The notes beneath the pieces are model-generated. The model was not told where the DNA came from and did no database searches. It saw nothing but the letters and a program-made list of their open reading frames with translations. A stretch of 35,762 nt of DNA, from positions 1 through 35,762 of the forward strand of contig VGQS01000010.1 in assembly GCA_016882285.1 (NCBI GenBank), given 5' to 3'. This document shows, one piece after another, positions 1 through 9,349 of the stretch. A program made the translations under genes and the position numbers. The stretch is from Cyanobacteria bacterium K_DeepCast_35m_m2_155 (GTDB taxonomy: Bacteria; Cyanobacteriota; Cyanobacteriia; PCC-6307; Cyanobiaceae). How positions within the stretch are numbered: position 1 is the stretch's first letter; the number at the start of each line of letters is the position of its first letter.

Positions 1-328
1 TCACGCCATCCGAGCGGGTGATGAAGCCCGACCCCTGGCCCTGCTGCTGCTGGATCGAGGGGCCCTGACCGAACAGGCCACCCAGGGGATTGATGGTGCG
101 CTTGACCGTGTCGATGCGCACCACGGCAGGTCCGACGCGTCGGACCGCATCCACAATCACGTTGCTGCCCGGTTGCAGGGGTGCCGACGGTGCCGCATCA
201 GAAATGCGGGGCTGTTGCTGACGCCAACCGGCGCCAGGCAGGCCCGGCAGGCCACCGCTGCAGCTGCTCAACAGAGCCAGGCCCAGGGCAGCGGCAACGC
301 CGATGGGCCGTGATGCAATGCGTGTCAT
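1..328 (-). CDS. HtrA/Deg-family serine protease (HhoA-like), N-terminal part, truncated by window edge
   Basis: Minus-strand translation from ATG at 328: [32 protein letters not shown]...[32 protein letters not shown]...[10 protein letters not shown]; lipoprotein-like signal, then the VVRIDT...GQGSGFI pattern of cyanobacterial HtrA proteases. Runs off the left edge. Confidence 0.75.
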   Translation of the reverse strand, partial: MTRIASRPIGVAAALGLALLSSCSGGLPGLPGAGWRQQQPRISDAAPSAPLQPGSNVIVDAVRRVGPAVVRIDTVKRTINPLGGLFGQGPSIQQQQGQGSGFITRSDGV

Positions 329-382
329 GGGCGACGGATTTGGGAGGCTGATCTGCGTATAGTCGCGAGTCGTGATTGTCGG

Positions 383-1810
383 TTGCCGGTGCAGCAGGGG
401 GAGCAGCTGTGGCACCAGGTTCAGAAGGATCTTCAGGCCAGCCTGAGCAAACCGACCTTTGAGACCTGGATCCGGCCGGCCCGCTGCATCGCATTAAACG
501 ATGGGAGGCTGGAGCTGGAAGCTCCCAACAGTTTCGCCTGCGGCTGGCTGCGCAAGAACTACCTGGGGGCCATCACCACGGCCGCCAGCACCCTGGCCGG
601 CAAGCCGATCGAGGTGGTGGTGCACAGCGCCAATGGCCATGGCAGCGCAGGCACGGCAACGACCAGCGGCCTGGCCGGCGCCGCCGCCGAGAGCCTGACC
701 GCCCCGCCAGCGTCTCAACCCCCAGCAGAGGGCGCCTCAGACAACCAGAGTCAGGCCAGCGCAACTGCGGCGCGACTGAGCAGCGGGCTCAATGGCCGCT
801 ACGTCTTTGATCGCTTTGTTGTAGGACCCAACAGCCGCATGGCCCACGCAGCCGCCCTGGCGGTGGCCGAGGCCCCCGGGCGCGAATTCAACCCGTTGTT
901 TCTCTGCGGTGGCGTTGGCCTGGGCAAGACCCACCTGATGCAGGCCATCGGCCAGTACCGCCTCGAAATCGATCCGAGCGCCAAGGTCTTTTACGTCAGC
1001 ACCGAGACGTTCACCAACGACCTGATCCAGGCGATTCGCAAGGACGGCATGCAGGCCTTTCGCAATCGCTACCGCGCCGCCGACCTGATCTTGATCGACG
1101 ACATTCAGTTCATCGAAGGCAAGGAGTACACCCAGGAGGAGTTCTTCCATACTTTCAACGCTCTGCACGAAGCAGGCCGGCAGATCGTGATCGCCAGCGA
1201 CCGCCCCCCCAGCCAGATACCGAGGCTGCAGGAACGGTTGATTTCGCGCTTTTCGATGGGGCTGATCGCCGACATTCAGGCGCCTGATCTGGAGACGCGC
1301 ATGGCGATCCTGCACAAAAAGGCCGAGCAGGAGCGCATGAGCCTGCCGCGCGAGCTGATTCAGTTCATTGCCGGGCGTTTCACCTCCAACATTCGCGAAC
1401 TCGAAGGCGCCCTGACGCGCGCCGTGGCCTTTGCCTCGATCACCGGCCTGCCCATGACCGTCGAGTCGGTGGCGCCGATGCTTGATCCCGGCGGGGTCGA
1501 TGTCGATGTCACCCCAGAGCAGGTGATCGACAAAGTTGCCGAGGTGTTTGGCGTGTCGCGCGACGAGATGCGCAGCGCCAGCCGCAAGCGCAATGTCTCA
1601 CAGGCGAGGCAGGTGGGCATGTACCTGATGCGCCAGAGCACCGACCTGTCGCTGCCCCGCATCGGCGATGCCTTTGGCGGTAAGGATCATTCGACAGTCA
1701 TGTATGCCGTCGAGCAAATCGACAAAAAGCTCAGCAGCGATCCAGCCCTCTCGCGGCAGGTTCAGCAGGTGCGCGATCTGCTGCAGATCGACTCACGCCG
1801 CAGGCGTTGA
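383..1810 (+). CDS. dnaA: Chromosomal replication initiator protein DnaA
   Basis: Walker [16 protein letters not shown], Walker [11 protein letters not shown]-terminal DnaA-box binding motif [15 protein letters not shown]. Start appears to be a TTG at 383. Confidence 0.97.
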   Translation: MPVQQGEQLWHQVQKDLQASLSKPTFETWIRPARCIALNDGRLELEAPNSFACGWLRKNYLGAITTAASTLAGKPIEVVVHSANGHGSAGTATTSGLAGAAAESLTAPPASQPPAEGASDNQSQASATAARLSSGLNGRYVFDRFVVGPNSRMAHAAALAVAEAPGREFNPLFLCGGVGLGKTHLMQAIGQYRLEIDPSAKVFYVSTETFTNDLIQAIRKDGMQAFRNRYRAADLILIDDIQFIEGKEYTQEEFFHTFNALHEAGRQIVIASDRPPSQIPRLQERLISRFSMGLIADIQAPDLETRMAILHKKAEQERMSLPRELIQFIAGRFTSNIRELEGALTRAVAFASITGLPMTVESVAPMLDPGGVDVDVTPEQVIDKVAEVFGVSRDEMRSASRKRNVSQARQVGMYLMRQSTDLSLPRIGDAFGGKDHSTVMYAVEQIDKKLSSDPALSRQVQQVRDLLQIDSRRRR

Positions 1811-1819
1811 GCTCAGTCC

Positions 1820-2773
1820 TCAGGGCGGGCTGAGCGGCTCTGCAGGGTCGAGACCTTCGACCTGGCCGGCAAAGACACGGCTGGCGGTGATGTCTTCGGC
1901 TTCGATCGTCATCAGATCAAGCTTGCTGAGCGAGCGGCCCATCGTTTTGAACAGGCGTCCAGCCTGACGCATGCGGGCCCGATCAATCGCGTTACGAATC
2001 GAGCGCGCATTGGCAAAGAACGGCAACTGCATGCGCCGCTGAATGTAGTCGCCAAAGGCAGCGGTGGCCTCCTCGCTGAAGCGGTAGTGCTCTGCCGCCA
2101 GAATCAAGCGGGCGATGGCGAGCAGTTCCTCAGCGCTGTAATCCGGAAAGTCAATGTGGTTGGCCACCCGCGAGGAGAGTCCAGGATTGGATTGGTAGAA
2201 GACATCCATGCGCTCCTTGTAGCCCGCAAAGATCACAACAAGATCGTCGCGGTTGTTTTCCATCACCTGCAGCAGAATCTCGATTGCTTCGGCGCCATAA
2301 TCCCGTTCATTTTCAGGGCGGTAGAGGTAGTAGGCCTCATCGATGAACAGCACACCGCCCATCGCCTTTTTGAGCATCTCGCGGGTCTTTGGGGCGGTAT
2401 GGCCGATGTACTGACCCACCAGGTCATCACGGGTCGCGGTGACGACATGGCCTTTGCGCACGTATCCCAGCCGGTGCAGGATCATGCTCATGCGCTCGGC
2501 CACCGTCGTCTTGCCCGTACCAGGGCGGCCTGTGAACGACATGTGCAGACTGGGCGGCGTGGTCTGCAGGCCGAGCGAGGCGCGCGCCTTGTCGACCACA
2601 AGCAACGCGGCAATCTCGCGGATGCGGGCTTTGACCGGTTGCAGGCCGATCAACTCTTGATCGAGCTGCTCAAGCACCGCCTGAATGCCAGCGGCGTCAT
2701 AGGCCTGGGTGAGGTCGATCGATGCTCGTCCATCTGCCTGAATCGCATCGGCAGGATCAGTGGGTTGGGGCAT
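1820..2773 (-). CDS. cbbX: CbbX-type AAA+ ATPase (RuBisCO activase family)
   Basis: [94 protein letters not shown] is characteristic of CbbX. Likely start MPQPTDPAD at 2773 (ORF extends to 2860). Confidence 0.93.
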   Translation of the reverse strand: MPQPTDPADAIQADGRASIDLTQAYDAAGIQAVLEQLDQELIGLQPVKARIREIAALLVVDKARASLGLQTTPPSLHMSFTGRPGTGKTTVAERMSMILHRLGYVRKGHVVTATRDDLVGQYIGHTAPKTREMLKKAMGGVLFIDEAYYLYRPENERDYGAEAIEILLQVMENNRDDLVVIFAGYKERMDVFYQSNPGLSSRVANHIDFPDYSAEELLAIARLILAAEHYRFSEEATAAFGDYIQRRMQLPFFANARSIRNAIDRARMRQAGRLFKTMGRSLSKLDLMTIEAEDITASRVFAGQVEGLDPAEPLSPP

Positions 2774-2792
2774 CGCAGTCACGCAGGTGGAC

Positions 2793-3053
2793 TCAGCTGC
2801 TGAGCAAGGCGTCAATGGCTGCGGCAAATGCCGTTTCGGCATCCCCCAGGGCGACATCATCGCGCTCAGGGCGCACGGTGATGTTCACGTACGTGCGGCC
2901 AAAACTGATGTCGGGAAAACGCTGCTGCGCCTCTGAAAGCTCGTTCAGCTGCTCGAGAAACGTGCGTGTGGCCTGGTAATCGGCAAACTCGATGCGGCGC
3001 TCGAGGCGATCAGCCTGCTCGGGTTTGGGCCGTGGCGTCCAGGGCTGGTCCAT
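2793..3053 (-). CDS. Pterin-4a-carbinolamine dehydratase-like protein, probable alpha-carboxysome RuBisCO assembly factor (acRAF)
   Basis: 86-aa PCD-like fold sequence ([41 protein letters not shown]) located between chpX and cbbX, as expected for acRAF. Confidence 0.82.
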   Translation of the reverse strand: MDQPWTPRPKPEQADRLERRIEFADYQATRTFLEQLNELSEAQQRFPDISFGRTYVNITVRPERDDVALGDAETAFAAAIDALLSS

Positions 3054-3062
3054 GGCTTGAGC

Positions 3063-4205
3063 CTACGCCGTCAGGCAGTCGGTGCGGGCCGCCGCCAGGC
3101 GTTTGGCCCAGGCCAGGGCATAGGCCGCATTGGCCTGCTGCTGGGTGCGCTCAGCGGTATCCAGCGGGTGCGGCATGGTGCCGTTGATGGCGGCATTGGT
3201 CACACAGAACATCGAGCGCTGAAAGCTCATGCAGATCTTCACGCGCACGTCCCCCTCGCCGCGGGTGCGCTGCAAATACCACTGGTGCAAACGCTCCGGC
3301 AGATGCCGGTACATGTCCTGCATCAGCAGGCTGGGAGGAATGCCCGCCCCCATACTCGGCAGCGGGTCGGCGTAGAGAGCGCCATAGGCAAACTGCGATT
3401 GATCCGGTGAGATCTGCTGGGCCTGGGCGTTGAAGCTGACCGTCCCCAGAAAGGGCATGCCACGCAAAAACACAGCTTCCACATAGGGAACGGCCACATC
3501 CACCAGAAACGTGAGACCCGCCTCAGGCGGCAGCACCCAGAGGTGCTCATCGCCAATGCTCACCCCGTAACCGATCGGGTTGGCGGCGGCGGCCACAAGA
3601 CCATCTTTGATGAAGTCGACCACCTGGGCGATGGTGCGCACGCGGCCGTCGGCCTCGGCAGCGGCCAGATCGAGAAACAGATCGCTCATCACCCGCCAGA
3701 ACTGACCCAGGGCATGGGTGGTGGCCGCCGAGCGGATCAGCTCGGGCGCAAAGCCAGGAAACAGCGCATCAAGCAGCGCCAGCAACGGGTCGCGGCGACG
3801 CTTGGCCGCCATGATGGCGCGGCAGTTGGCGGCAAAGGCCTCACTGTCGAGGTAAGCATCGAGGCCACCGGTGCCATGCCAGAACATCGCCTTCTGGCAG
3901 TACTCGGCGTACTCAAAATTGATGCGGTCGTGGTTGAGATGGCGCCAGATCTTGGCGGGGTTGAGATCGCCATCGAGGTACTTGAAGATCGGCAGCGGAT
4001 TGAGGAACTGATGCTCAGCCTGGTAGATCAGATTGATGCTGTAGGCATCGAGCACCTCGCCGTAGCTCTTGAGCACATCAACCACCTCGATGAGGTGGTC
4101 AGACGTCTCGCTCAGCAGGGTCTGGCCGCTCAGCAGGCGCTGCTGCACCTGCTCGACGCTGAGCGAGGGCTCAAGGTGAACCAGATCAGCAGGAATGACT
4201 GGCAT
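3063..4205 (-). CDS. chpX: CO2 hydration protein ChpX/CupB family
   Basis: 380 aa, ChpX/Cup-family motifs (LLDAYSINLIYQAEHQFLNPLPIFKYL, KAMFWHGTGGLDAYLDSEAF, KICMSFQRSMFCVTNAAI), directly downstream of ndhF4-ndhD4. Confidence 0.92.
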   Translation of the reverse strand: MPVIPADLVHLEPSLSVEQVQQRLLSGQTLLSETSDHLIEVVDVLKSYGEVLDAYSINLIYQAEHQFLNPLPIFKYLDGDLNPAKIWRHLNHDRINFEYAEYCQKAMFWHGTGGLDAYLDSEAFAANCRAIMAAKRRRDPLLALLDALFPGFAPELIRSAATTHALGQFWRVMSDLFLDLAAAEADGRVRTIAQVVDFIKDGLVAAAANPIGYGVSIGDEHLWVLPPEAGLTFLVDVAVPYVEAVFLRGMPFLGTVSFNAQAQQISPDQSQFAYGALYADPLPSMGAGIPPSLLMQDMYRHLPERLHQWYLQRTRGEGDVRVKICMSFQRSMFCVTNAAINGTMPHPLDTAERTQQQANAAYALAWAKRLAAARTDCLTA

Positions 4206-4206
4206 C

Positions 4207-5715
4207 TCAGCTGATCCCCACGCCGATCTGCGCCAGCGCCGTCGTGGCCGACTCGCTCAGGTGCCCCAGGCTCGATGGGATCAGGCCCAGCAGCACAACG
4301 CCGAGCGCCAGGGCAATGGCTGGCAGCGTTTCACGCGGCGCCACAGGGGCCAGCTGCACATCGAGCTTGCCGTCGACACTCGTATCGCCGGTGGCTGGGG
4401 TGATCGCCAGACGGCCAAAGAAGGCGCGGTTGACCAGCAGCAAGAAGTACACAGCCGTCAGGCCTGAACCCACCATCGACAGCAACGTCGCCAGCGGAAA
4501 CACAGCGATGCTGCCCCTGAACACCAGAAATTCGGAGATGAAGCCGGCCATGCCAGGCAGCCCCGCGCTGGCCATCACACCCACGATCATGAGCGACCCG
4601 GTCAGCGGCAGACCCCTTTCCGGGTTCAGCAGACCGTGCAGCACCTGCAGATCCCGCGTGCCTGTCTTGCGATAGACAATCCCCACCAGCAAAAACAGCA
4701 GGGCCGAGATCAGGCCATGGCTGACCATCTGAAACACAGCGCCCAGCAGGGCCACCGGTGTGCCCGCGGCGGCGGCCAGCAGCACATAGCCCATGTGCCC
4801 CACCGAACTGAAGGCGACCATGCGCTTCATGTCGCTCTGGGCGATGGCCGCCAGCGATCCATATAACACTGAAATGGCTGCCCAGATCGCCAGCGCCGGC
4901 GCCAACCGAACCCAGGCCTCAGGAAAGAGCATCAGGCCAAAGCGCAGCAGGCCATAGGTCCCCAGCTTCAGCAGCACACCAGCCAGCAGCACCGAGACGG
5001 GGGTGGACGCCTGGGTGTGGGCATCGGGCAGCCAGTTGTGCAGCGGAACCAGGGGAATCTTGATGCCGAAGCCCAGCAGCAGGGCCACCAGCAACACCAG
5101 CTGGCCCCCCATCGCCAGCCGGTCAGAGAGGACCGGCGTCAGGCTGAAATCGACACTGCCGGTGAGCAGCGCCAGGCCCAGGAACGCCCCCAGAATCAAC
5201 ATGCCAGAGATGGCGGTGAAGATCAGAAACTTGGTGGCTGCGTAGGCGCGGTTGGCACCGCCCCACACCGAAATGAGCAGCCACAAAGGGATCAGCTCAA
5301 GCTCGTAAAAGAGGAAGAACAGCAGCAGGTTCTCGGCCAGAAATGCCCCGTTGACGGCTCCACTGATGAGCAGCAGCATCGCGAAATAGATGCGCGGCCG
5401 GCGATCAATGTCGCGGGTGATCACGGCTGACACCAGGGTGAGGCCGCCGTTGACGAGCACCAGTGGCAACGACAGACCATCGACGCCCAGGGCGTAGTCA
5501 AGGCCAATACCAGGCACCCAACGGTGCAGCTCACGCAGCTGCATGCCGCCGACAGCAGGATCAAACCGCAGCGCCACAAGCACGCTGATGGCCAGCTGCA
5601 ACCCCAGAATGCCGATGGCCAACAGACGCAGGCGCTGCGGACTGGGCTGGCCCGGCCAAAGCAGCAACAGCAGGGTGCCGCCAAAGGGGATCAACAGCAG
5701 CAACGAGAGCAACAT
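4207..5715 (-). CDS. ndhD4: NAD(P)H-quinone oxidoreductase subunit 4 (NdhD4, CO2-uptake NDH-1 form)
   Basis: Complex I ND4 motifs (FYELELIPLWLLISVWGG, KIPLVPLHNWLPDAHTQASTPVSVLLAGVLLKLGTYGLLRF, VAFSSVGHMGYVLL). Likely start at 5715, overlapping the ndhF4 stop. Confidence 0.93.
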   Translation of the reverse strand: MLLSLLLLIPFGGTLLLLLWPGQPSPQRLRLLAIGILGLQLAISVLVALRFDPAVGGMQLRELHRWVPGIGLDYALGVDGLSLPLVLVNGGLTLVSAVITRDIDRRPRIYFAMLLLISGAVNGAFLAENLLLFFLFYELELIPLWLLISVWGGANRAYAATKFLIFTAISGMLILGAFLGLALLTGSVDFSLTPVLSDRLAMGGQLVLLVALLLGFGIKIPLVPLHNWLPDAHTQASTPVSVLLAGVLLKLGTYGLLRFGLMLFPEAWVRLAPALAIWAAISVLYGSLAAIAQSDMKRMVAFSSVGHMGYVLLAAAAGTPVALLGAVFQMVSHGLISALLFLLVGIVYRKTGTRDLQVLHGLLNPERGLPLTGSLMIVGVMASAGLPGMAGFISEFLVFRGSIAVFPLATLLSMVGSGLTAVYFLLLVNRAFFGRLAITPATGDTSVDGKLDVQLAPVAPRETLPAIALALGVVLLGLIPSSLGHLSESATTALAQIGVGIS

Positions 5716-7616
5716 CAGCCCGGCGCCCCCCAGACCCACTGCAAACCGGAGAGCAGCAAGAGAATTGCCACAATCAACGTGAGCACATAGCTCTGCAGCT
5801 GACCGCTGACGGTCAGCTTGAGACCCTCAGCTGTGGCCAGTGACGCCCGCCCGATGCCATCGATCAAGCCTTTGACGAGCGTGCGATCGATCCACAGGAT
5901 CAGCCTGGCCAACGCGGCCACCGGCATCACGATGATGCGCCGGTAGAGCTCAGGCGTGTAGAAGTCGTAGGCAAGCAGGTCCTGCACCAGCCGAAGCCAG
6001 ATGGTACTGGAGCGCGACCAGAAGCTCTCCTGCGGCAGCAGCACACCGGCAAGCACACCGGCGCCACCGCTGAGCAGCACCAGAGCTGCCACCGGCAACG
6101 GGAACGCCGCAATCCCAGGCACCGGGTCGATGCGCTGCATGATCCAGGGGAGCAGCACCACCAGCACCGTGAGGCTCACCATGGGCAGAGCCATCAACCA
6201 GTTGGCCTCGGGGGTGCGGCGCGTTTTGGGCATGACTGGCCCAAAAAACAGCGAGCGGATCACACGCACGGCATTGGCTGTTGCCAGTCCATTGGTCAGC
6301 AGAAACACCGCGGCAAGAGCCGGAGCATCGGGCAACAGGCTGTTGAGAACCAGCCCGTAACACCAGAAGCAACCGAGCGGCAGCAGCCCCGTGACGCCGG
6401 CACTCCCGACCACAAAAGCCAGCAGGGTGGCTGGCATGCGGGTGCCGATACCGCCCAGTTCGCTCAGGTCCTGGCAGTTGGTGCAGGCAATCACACTGCC
6501 AACGCCCATGAACTGAAGCGCCCGCGACAGGCCATGGGCAAACAGAAACAGCAGGGCGATACCAGGCAACTGCATCGCGATCGCGATGAACACCAGCCCC
6601 AGGCTGGAGGTGGTGCCGTAGCTGAACGCCCGCTTGAGATCGACCTGCGCCAGGGCCACCAAGGCTCCGCCGATGGCGCTGATGGCTCCAACGACCAGCA
6701 ACACATCGGTGGCGAGCGGCGAGAGCGGCGCCACCACAGGCATCAACTTGAGCAGCACGATCGCCCCGCAGGTGACCACAACCGAATTGCGCAGGATCGA
6801 CGCCGGATTGGGACCCTCCATGGCCTCATCCAGCCAGAGGTGCATGGGGAACTGGGCGCATTTGCCCATGGGTCCGGCAATCAAACCAAGCCCAAGCAAC
6901 GTGCCCGCCAGAGGCGTGATCCAACCCTGGGTGTGGGCCTGCGCGGCCCAGGCATAGAGATCGTTGAACTCCAGCGATCCCGACCAAGCCGCCAGGGCCA
7001 CCACCCCCATGAGCAAGAGCACATCGCCGACCCGCTTGGTCAAAAACGCATCGCGTGCGGCCGTCACCACCAGCGGCTGGGCGTACCAGAACCCCACCAG
7101 CAGGTAGGTCGAGAGGGTGAGCATTTCCAGCAGGAAATAGCTCATGAACAGGTTGCTGCTGAGCACCACACCGCTCATCGCCCCCTCAAAGAAACCGAGC
7201 AGGGCGTAAAAGCGGGCCAGTGACCATTCCTTATCGAGATAACCCAGGGCAAACACCTGGCAGATCAGGCTCATGGTCGTCACCAGTTCAAGCGCGGCCA
7301 CGTTGGTGAGCGAGAGATCAAAGCCGATGCGCAGGTTCAAATCAGCCGCCTGGAACCAGCCGAAATCAAGATGCTGCGGCCCAAGTGCCAGCACCTCCCG
7401 GATGACGGCCGTGCCATGCAGCACCGCCAGCAGCGTCATCAGCAGATTCAGATAGGCCGCAGGCCGCGGGCCATTGCGTTTGATCCATCCACTGGCCCAG
7501 GGCAGCGCCAGCACCATGCCACTGACTCCGTAGACCGGAATCAACCAGACCAGGCGCATCGCCAGGGGCAACGCATCAGACGCCGGCATCGACATAGCCA
7601 AACTGATCACGTTCAA
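5715..7616 (-). CDS. ndhF4: NAD(P)H-quinone oxidoreductase subunit 5 (NdhF4, CO2-uptake NDH-1 form)
   Basis: ND5-like: ELVTTMSLICQVFALGYLDKEWSLARFYALLGFFEGAMSGVVLSSNLFMSYFLLEM, PMGKCAQFPMHLWLDEAMEGPNPASILRNSVVVTCG. Variant charged/trans-membrane pattern and neighbourhood fit the NdhF3/F4 CO2-uptake clade. Confidence 0.92.
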   Translation of the reverse strand: MNVISLAMSMPASDALPLAMRLVWLIPVYGVSGMVLALPWASGWIKRNGPRPAAYLNLLMTLLAVLHGTAVIREVLALGPQHLDFGWFQAADLNLRIGFDLSLTNVAALELVTTMSLICQVFALGYLDKEWSLARFYALLGFFEGAMSGVVLSSNLFMSYFLLEMLTLSTYLLVGFWYAQPLVVTAARDAFLTKRVGDVLLLMGVVALAAWSGSLEFNDLYAWAAQAHTQGWITPLAGTLLGLGLIAGPMGKCAQFPMHLWLDEAMEGPNPASILRNSVVVTCGAIVLLKLMPVVAPLSPLATDVLLVVGAISAIGGALVALAQVDLKRAFSYGTTSSLGLVFIAIAMQLPGIALLFLFAHGLSRALQFMGVGSVIACTNCQDLSELGGIGTRMPATLLAFVVGSAGVTGLLPLGCFWCYGLVLNSLLPDAPALAAVFLLTNGLATANAVRVIRSLFFGPVMPKTRRTPEANWLMALPMVSLTVLVVLLPWIMQRIDPVPGIAAFPLPVAALVLLSGGAGVLAGVLLPQESFWSRSSTIWLRLVQDLLAYDFYTPELYRRIIVMPVAALARLILWIDRTLVKGLIDGIGRASLATAEGLKLTVSGQLQSYVLTLIVAILLLLSGLQWVWGAPG

Positions 7617-8098
7617 AAGGTGGCCCGCTCAACAACCCAGGCTGCGTACGGGTCGGCATGGCTTGGCAGCGAGCGATGCCAGCCTTCAAGCTCTCGGGCG
7701 TGATGCTCTTCATCAGCCAACAATCCCGCAAACAGCTCCCCACTGTCGGCATCGCCAATCAGGGCGCAGAAGCGCACCGCATCGCGATACAGCTGGATCA
7801 GATCCTGCTCAAGCCTGAGGTTGTGCTGCAACAGACCGGGCAGATCAGCTGCATGGGTGACAGGCCGCAGCTGCGAGGCTGCAGGTGCCACCCCCAGGGC
7901 CAGCATGCGCTGAATCAGGCTTTCGGCGTGGCGCAGTTCCTCGACGGTTTCGCGGCGAAAGCGCTCGGCCGACTCGGCATCACCCCAGAGCTCCACAAGC
8001 GACGCCTGGGTCATGTACTGCTGCACGGCGGTGAGCTCAAGGCTCAGGGCGCGGCCTAGACAAGCGAGGACGCGCGGATGGGCGGCGTCCATGCTCAT
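7613..8098 (-). CDS. Ferritin-like/bacterioferritin-like four-helix diiron protein of the carboxysome cluster
   Basis: 161 aa with diiron-type ligand pattern LELTAVQQY ... ETVEELRHAE ... LRLEQDLIQLY ... LLADEEHHARELEGW. Start overlaps csoS1E-like stop; stop overlaps ndhF4 start. Confidence 0.85.
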   Translation of the reverse strand: MSMDAAHPRVLACLGRALSLELTAVQQYMTQASLVELWGDAESAERFRRETVEELRHAESLIQRMLALGVAPAASQLRPVTHAADLPGLLQHNLRLEQDLIQLYRDAVRFCALIGDADSGELFAGLLADEEHHARELEGWHRSLPSHADPYAAWVVERATF

Positions 8099-8721
8099 CA
8101 GGCGCGGCGGTTGCCGGCCATGCTCAGGGCAGGCTCAACCTCGCCATGGGGACGGGCAATGATGTGGGCGGCCACCAGGCCATCGCCGACGCGCTCGCAG
8201 GCATCGGCACCAGCACGCACGGCTGCGTTGACGGCACCGGTCTCGCCGCGCACCATCACCGTCACGTAGCCACCGCCCACAAACTCGCGTGCCACCAGGG
8301 TGACCTCGGCAGCCTTGGTCATGGCATCGGCGGCTTCAATGGCGGGCACCAGGCCGCGGGTCTCGATCATGCCCAGGGCGATGCCGGTGACAGGCGAACC
8401 CATCGGTTGGCTGCGCACTTGACGCGCAGGCGGGGTCACCCCGCGGCCCGCGCCACTGCTGCGGCTGGTGCTGCTGCGCTGGGCAGGGGCACTAGCACGA
8501 CGAGCTGTTGAGCTGCTGCGTGCGCTGGCACTGCGGGCCGTGGTGGTGCGTTTGGCCGTGGACCCTTTGCTGCTGCCGGCTGGTACTACTTCAGGGGTGA
8601 CCGCCTTGGCAGCAGGGGCAGCAGCTGTGCTGGAAGCAGCCGGTGCCGAGGCGGCCGGCTTGGCTGCAGCAGCAGAAGCAGAGGCGTTGGCAGCGGTGGC
8701 GGGCTTGGCGGGGGTGGCCAT
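8098..8721 (-). CDS. csoS1E: BMC-domain carboxysome shell protein with about 110-aa low-complexity N-terminal extension (CsoS1E-like)
   Basis: N-terminal A/S/T/P/R-rich region followed by BMC domain GIALGMIETRGLVPAIEAADAMTKAAEVTLVAREFVGGGYVTVMVRGETGAVNAAVRAGADACERVGDGLVAAHIIARPHGEVEPAL. Likely start MATPAKPA at 8721. Confidence 0.85.
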   Translation of the reverse strand: MATPAKPATAANASASAAAAKPAASAPAASSTAAAPAAKAVTPEVVPAGSSKGSTAKRTTTARSASARSSSTARRASAPAQRSSTSRSSGAGRGVTPPARQVRSQPMGSPVTGIALGMIETRGLVPAIEAADAMTKAAEVTLVAREFVGGGYVTVMVRGETGAVNAAVRAGADACERVGDGLVAAHIIARPHGEVEPALSMAGNRRA

Positions 8722-8797
8722 GTCTGAAGCGCGGTGGAGTGTGCTGGGCAGGAACAAAAGGCTGGGGAGGCGTCAGAAACGCTGCTGCAGAGGAGCG

Positions 8798-9049
8798 CTA
8801 TCCATCTGGATCCCAGAAATCAATGATTCCGCCGATCGTGAGATCGGTGTGGGTGTCGGCATCACCACAGGCAAAGCGGGCTGCCGAGCCGCTGGCGGTG
8901 AACACCCAGTTGCCGGGCGAAGACCCGACCGGATCGACAGCAACGTTGAGCTTGCCCTTGGCCGTGCGCAGCACCCGCAGGTTCCAGTGCTTGAGCCCAC
9001 TGACCCGATGGGTACAGACCAGCGAGCCGGTGACTTGCATGATCTCCAT
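8798..9049 (-). CDS. csoS4B: Carboxysome shell vertex protein CsoS4B (BMV pentamer)
   Basis: MEIMQVTGSLVCTHRVSGLKHWNLRVLRTAKGKLNVAVDPVGSSPGNWVFTASGSAARFACGDADTHTDLTIGGIIDFWDPDG; BMV/CcmL family. Confidence 0.93.
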   Translation of the reverse strand: MEIMQVTGSLVCTHRVSGLKHWNLRVLRTAKGKLNVAVDPVGSSPGNWVFTASGSAARFACGDADTHTDLTIGGIIDFWDPDG

Positions 9050-9348
9050 CAGCTGGCACCTCCGCTGCTGCTGCCACCGCTGGCTGGCGGCACCGACTTG
9101 CCGGCTTCAGGGTCCCAGTGGTCAATGATGCCAACAATGGTCAGATCACTGGGATAGGACTTGCTGCCTGCCGCCTCGCGCGCAGCCGAGCTGCCAACGC
9201 AGATGACCCAGTCACCGGGAATGCAGCCGACAGCGTCGACCGCCACCTTCTGGGTGCTGCCATCGAGCACGACCAACAGGTGCTTGTGCTCGAAATCGGG
9301 AATCCGATTGGTGGAGACGAGGGGTTTGACGACCTTGCAGATCAACAT
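9049..9348 (-). CDS. csoS4A: Carboxysome shell vertex protein CsoS4A (BMV pentamer)
   Basis: MLICKVVKPLVSTNRIPDFEHKHLLVVLDGSTQKVAVDAVGCIPGDWVICVGSSAAREAAGSKSYPSDLTIVGIIDHWDPE; start at 9348. Confidence 0.94.
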   Translation of the reverse strand: MLICKVVKPLVSTNRIPDFEHKHLLVVLDGSTQKVAVDAVGCIPGDWVICVGSSAAREAAGSKSYPSDLTIVGIIDHWDPEAGKSVPPASGGSSSGGAS

Positions 9349-9349
9349 C

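Noticed and set aside
198-494. 98-aa minus-strand ORF over the dnaA start and htrA upstream region
   Set aside because: Overlaps the dnaA coding start and is in another frame from the HtrA-like protein; no supporting similarity.
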